This document shows, piece by piece, positions 44,287-47,135 of a stretch of 47,135 bases of DNA. The stretch covers positions 1-47,135 of the forward strand of contig JAAYUW010000087.1 of the NCBI GenBank assembly GCA_012517545.1, given 5' to 3'. This stretch comes from Exilispira sp. Lineage in GTDB: Bacteria; Spirochaetota; JAAYUW01. Each line of letters starts with the position of its first letter. Positions within the stretch are counted from its first letter, which is position 1. The notes beneath the pieces were generated by a model. The model saw nothing but the letters and a program-made list of their open reading frames with translations. It was not told the DNA's origin and did no database searches. The translations under genes were made by a program, and so were the position numbers.

Positions 44287-45048
44287 CTATCTGGGGAACG
44301 CCCTTATCAAGCTTCCTACTATAAGATTCCATCCATCAGCAAGAACAAAAACTATTATCTTCAGGGGGAGCGAAATCATTATAGGCGGAAGCATAATCAT
44401 ACCCATCGCCATCAATGTTGCAGAAACAAGCATATCTATAACTAAAAATGGCATCATTATAAGAATACCAATATTAAATGCAGTTTTTAGTTCAGATAAC
44501 ATGAATGCTGGAATCAATATATATGTGGGGATATCCTTGATAGTAGCCACCTGTCCAATATTCGCAACCCTTAAAAATAGGGCAATATCATTTGGTCTTG
44601 TTATTTTAAACATAAAAGCTCTTAAAGGTTCAATACCTTTATAGTAAAGACCATCCAAGTCTATCTTACCATTCATATATGGCTGAATGGCTTCTGAATT
44701 AATCTGAGTAAAAACTGGCATCATTACAAAAATTGTCATGAACAGAGCAAGACCAGCCATGACTTGAGCTGGAGGCATCTGCTGGGTTCCAAGACCTCTT
44801 TTCAAAAAATCAAATACTATAATGAACCGAACATAACTTGTTAGAGAAATAACGAGAGATGGTCCCAAAGATAGTAAAGAAATCAAAAGGAGTATTTCTA
44901 AAGAAGATGCAACTTGATTTTGAGTTTTAGCTGGCTGAACAGAAATATTTATGTTGGGAATAGGAATAGTGGTTTGTTGAGCAAAGACCGGAATACTGAA
45001 AATAGATAAAACAATAATAAATAGTATTAGATTACGTTTTACAATCAT
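44287..45048 (-). CDS. fliP: Flagellar export gate protein FliP
   Basis: This is an export gate core protein made with a cleavable signal peptide (MIVKRNLILFIIVLSIFSIPVFAQ). The mature part has LLLISLLSLGPSLVISLTSY, RFIIVFDFLKRGLGTQQMPPAQ, ADGWNLIVGSL and IPAFMLSELKTAFNIG.LI, typical of FliP. Its 253 residues are normal. GGGAGG and a G-run lie 3-10 nt before the ATG. It is the first gene of the visible motility run. No fliO, fliN or fliM lies in the 299 bp upstream, so those genes are elsewhere, unlike operons where they directly precede fliP. Confidence 0.96.
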   Translation of the reverse strand: MIVKRNLILFIIVLSIFSIPVFAQQTTIPIPNINISVQPAKTQNQVASSLEILLLISLLSLGPSLVISLTSYVRFIIVFDFLKRGLGTQQMPPAQVMAGLALFMTIFVMMPVFTQINSEAIQPYMNGKIDLDGLYYKGIEPLRAFMFKITRPNDIALFLRVANIGQVATIKDIPTYILIPAFMLSELKTAFNIGILIMMPFLVIDMLVSATLMAMGMIMLPPIMISLPLKIIVFVLADGWNLIVGSLIRAFPR

Positions 45049-45168
45049 CCCCCCCTCCCAAAAAACAAAAGAAGAACACTACAAGGTAAAATTTTATTTA
45101 AAAATAAATTATAAAACTAAAAAATCACGGTAAAAAAGATTAAGATAAGCAAATATTCCTGCTTTTAT

Positions 45169-45199
45169 AATAAGATGAAATGAATTTATTATTTGTCAA
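45169..45199 (-). promoter_or_regulatory. Possible promoter of the fliP transcript
   Basis: The reverse strand carries a perfect -35 TTGACA (45194-45199) and a weak -10 TCTTAT (45169-45174) at 19-bp spacing, about 120 nt upstream of fliP. The spacing is long and the -10 poor, so this is tentative. No sigma-28 or sigma-54 signature was seen in this 299-bp gap. Confidence 0.35.
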
Positions 45200-45347
45200 T
45201 AGTTTTTAACAAAAAAATATAAAATTTTCATTAATCTATCACCTGATTAAAAAAATAGAATTTTCAAATAAACATTTGCAACGTCATAACAGGGATACAA
45301 TATTCAAGTTATCTTGTACCATTTTCTTATATAGTTTAATTTGATGC

Positions 45348-46652
45348 TTAATCTATAAGGGAAGGCTGACCGGTTGAAAGAAGAACAGACTGCCAGAGAG
45401 AACTTTTAGGATCTATTTTTTTTCTTCCCAGACTAACTATGTCCATGGGAAGGTTAATAAAGGTATCATTCCATTTGCCAATAACCAACCTTGTTCTTCC
45501 ACTCATAGCAGCATGAACGGCATGTTCAGCCAAAAACCCACAGTACACTGCATCCTCTGCGTTGGCGACAACCGAACGAATCATATATGATGGATCTATA
45601 TACTTAATATTTACCTCAATCCCTTTTTCTTCAAAATGTTTTGAAATCTTATTTTTTAAAAATAACCCTATATCTTCCAATTTTTTATTCCCTGATTTAT
45701 CGTATCTTGTTTGAGAATTATCAAAAAATTTCTGGCCCGAACCTTCAGCAACAACAATAAGTGCATGGTCAGCTACTGTCAATCTCCTTTCAAGTGAAGC
45801 TAAAAGTCCATTGTGCCCTGCAAGGTTAAAATCTATTTCTGGAACCAGCACATAGTTTGCATCTTTTTGAGCAAGAGCTGCTTGAGCTGCAATAAAACCA
45901 GAATCTCTACCCATGAGTTTAACTATCCCAATCCCATTCGGAGCTCCTTTAGCCTCATTATGGGCACACCTGATAGCTTCCTGAGCTGCTGCGACTGCTG
46001 TCTGAAAGCCAAAAGATTTACTTATAAAAGGGATATCATTGTCTATTGTCTTTGGAATATTTATTACTGAAATTGGAAGATTTCTTCTTGACACTTCCTC
46101 TTCAATAGCCATAGCACCTCTTATGGTCCCATCACCGCCTATGGTAAACAATATATCTATCCCGTAATACAATAAAGAATCAACCAGTCTCTTATTATCT
46201 GTAGCTCCTCTTGAAGAACCAAGATATGAACCTCCCAGATTATGAATATCGGCTACTTCACTTACATCAAGAAAAATTGGATTGATCTTATTATCAATAT
46301 CTATACCTCTATATCCATATCTAAAACCTATTATTTTATTAATACCATATTGATATATAAGCTGCAGGACAAGCGAACGTATGACATTGTTAAGTCCAGG
46401 ACATAAACCACCACAGGTTACTATGCCAGCGGTAGTTTTCTTTGGATCAAAAAAAATATTTTCTCTTGGCCCAGCTTTTTCAAAAACAATTAAATCACTA
46501 TCATTATTGCTTAATACAGCATTTTTAATCTTTGAATAATCAACATCATAAAATATTTTTTCACTGTCATCAATAAAATTTACATTTTTCATCGGAGAAA
46601 AGTAAATTGGTTTCCCAAGTCTTTTAATGTTAAAGTCTATCGATTTTTCCAT
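45348..46652 (-). CDS. pfkA: 6-phosphofructokinase, long 'group X' type
   Basis: This enzyme phosphorylates fructose 6-phosphate to the 1,6-bisphosphate in glycolysis. The motifs are GIVTCGGLCPGLNNVIRSLV, IGFRYGYRGI, LGSSRGATD, FTIGGDGTIRGAMAI, INIPKTIDNDIPF, GFQTAVAAAQEAI, LMGRDSGFIAAQAAL and YIDPSYMIRS. The Gly in GGDGT (rather than GGDD) argues for ATP use, while the Lys in PKTIDND is usual in PPi enzymes. This Gly/Lys pair is typical of the long trypanosomal and spirochaetal-type group, so ATP is more likely. Its 434 residues fit. AGAGG precedes the ATG. It stands alone, and a TATAAT -10-like box lies about 55 nt upstream at 46704-46709. Confidence 0.93.
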   Translation of the reverse strand: MEKSIDFNIKRLGKPIYFSPMKNVNFIDDSEKIFYDVDYSKIKNAVLSNNDSDLIVFEKAGPRENIFFDPKKTTAGIVTCGGLCPGLNNVIRSLVLQLIYQYGINKIIGFRYGYRGIDIDNKINPIFLDVSEVADIHNLGGSYLGSSRGATDNKRLVDSLLYYGIDILFTIGGDGTIRGAMAIEEEVSRRNLPISVINIPKTIDNDIPFISKSFGFQTAVAAAQEAIRCAHNEAKGAPNGIGIVKLMGRDSGFIAAQAALAQKDANYVLVPEIDFNLAGHNGLLASLERRLTVADHALIVVAEGSGQKFFDNSQTRYDKSGNKKLEDIGLFLKNKISKHFEEKGIEVNIKYIDPSYMIRSVVANAEDAVYCGFLAEHAVHAAMSGRTRLVIGKWNDTFINLPMDIVSLGRKKIDPKSSLWQSVLLSTGQPSLID

Positions 46653-46983
46653 AAAACCTCTTAAAAAGAAAATCTTATAATATTTCTTAGTCTTCCACTA
46701 AAAATTATAGGCAATTTTTAACTTGTGAAGAATAAACTTTCTTTAAAAAAATTAAAATTTTAGTATTTTTTTCTGAACTATAAAATAGTGAATTCCTACA
46801 GTAGTGTTAATTGCATCGATCTTTCGGCTTTGAAATGTTGTATAAAAGTCGAAATTCTTTTTTTTCACTCACAACTTTAATGATATAGAATATTTATCAT
46901 CTGGTTTAAGATTTAAGAGCATTCAAAAAATACTAATAAAATAAATTACTAGTTATTCCTGTTATAAAATCAGATTCTTCTGG
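46653..46983. other. Intergenic stretch upstream of the phosphofructokinase gene
   Basis: This is 331 bp. It contains a TATAAT box on the reverse strand (46704-46709) without a good -35, a loose relative of the dispersed repeat near 46817-46845 (ATCTTTCGGCTTTGAAATGT), and at its right end DNA that resembles the 3' end of ispH (ATAAAATCAGATTCTTCTGGTTAA versus ATAAAATTAGGTTCTTCCGGTTAG). No gene is seen. Confidence 0.4.
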
Positions 46984-47135
46984 TTAATAAGTACCTTTTT
47001 TTATATAAGAAATGTCATTTAACGTTGTATATACATTTTCGTTCATCCGGCTATGATAATTAGTCAAGCTCTTTGCTATATTGTGTGATTGATACTCCAT
47101 ATTTAAAAGCTGGTTTATAAATCTTGCGTCTACGA
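46984..47135 (-). CDS. C-terminal fragment of an unidentified protein, cut by the window edge
   Basis: The reverse strand is open from the right edge for 49 codons to TAA 46984-46986, ending in IAKSLTNYHSRMNENVY and then NDISYIKKGTY. It resembles the relic at 1851-2066. The two agree at VD..IN, AKSL, RMNE, ND and Y.KK, and matching residues often differ only in the third codon base, which supports real coding. No domain was recognised. It could be a transposase or an accessory gene. The fragment is too short and too close to the edge to be sure, and it is not in the ORF track. Confidence 0.4.
   Translation of the reverse strand, partial: VDARFINQLLNMEYQSHNIAKSLTNYHSRMNENVYTTLNDISYIKKGTY

Overview
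The window is AT-rich DNA (roughly 30% G+C by eye) and most likely comes from a diderm, flagellated bacterium of the spirochaete type. The evidence for that is: (i) a GreA transcription factor fused behind about 740 residues of helical repeats, a form I know from Borrelia and Treponema; (ii) a motility run in the order fliP-fliQ-fliR-flhB-flhA-flhF-flhG, two unknown membrane proteins, sigma-28, FapA/DUF342 and an Hsp70, which resembles spirochaetal motility operons; (iii) two predicted outer-membrane beta-barrel proteins; and (iv) a phosphofructokinase of the long 'group X' kind. No 16S rRNA or other decisive marker is present, so the phylum is an inference.

Layout, left part (plus strand, 1-16.5 kb). 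The 3' end of a spore-photoproduct-lyase-like radical SAM gene is followed by a small J-domain protein with a cysteine-rich tail, translationally coupled to ispH (isoprenoid synthesis). Then come a secreted protein and a TPR-like protein of unknown function, the TPR-GreA fusion, a TVP38/VTT membrane protein, the yajC-secD-secF export operon ending in a clear terminator, trpS, and a WalJ-like metallo-beta-lactamase. Last is an aromatic cluster (AroH-type chorismate mutase, YbgC-like thioesterase, type II dehydroquinase, DAHP synthase) ending in a second clear terminator.

Middle and right part (minus strand, 16.6-45 kb). Read in the direction of transcription, the flagellar export-gate genes fliP, fliQ and fliR lead into flhB, flhA, flhF and flhG. 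A 727-bp gap follows, then two unknown membrane proteins, sigma-28 (fliA/whiG), fapA and a small conserved-looking gene. A 0.7-kb structured non-coding gap follows, then a SwrB-like membrane coiled-coil protein, an Hsp70, a J-domain/HEAT protein, cheW and cheR. After a 0.37-kb gap with a possible sigma-28 promoter come a CheC/CheX-like protein, cheD, cheA and cheY, then cheB. A separate promoter drives two outer-membrane barrel proteins, one fused to a FecR domain. Upstream of fliP lies a phosphofructokinase gene.

The minus-strand block is one functional unit: export gate, placement GTPases, sigma switch and the complete adaptation chemotaxis set (A, W, Y, R, B, D, C/X-like), with a dedicated-looking Hsp70/J-protein pair inserted between flagellar and chemotaxis genes.

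The intergenic regions are unusually long for this kind of genome and contain dispersed repeats. These include a pair of related gene tails at about 1.85-2.07 kb and at the right window edge that differ largely at synonymous sites, a MITE-like 108-bp inverted-repeat element whose ends resemble the DNA next to those tails, a tandem 36-bp-period repeat found in at least two places, and a 194-bp inverted repeat between fapA and the chemotaxis genes. No CRISPR array, rRNA or tRNA was seen.
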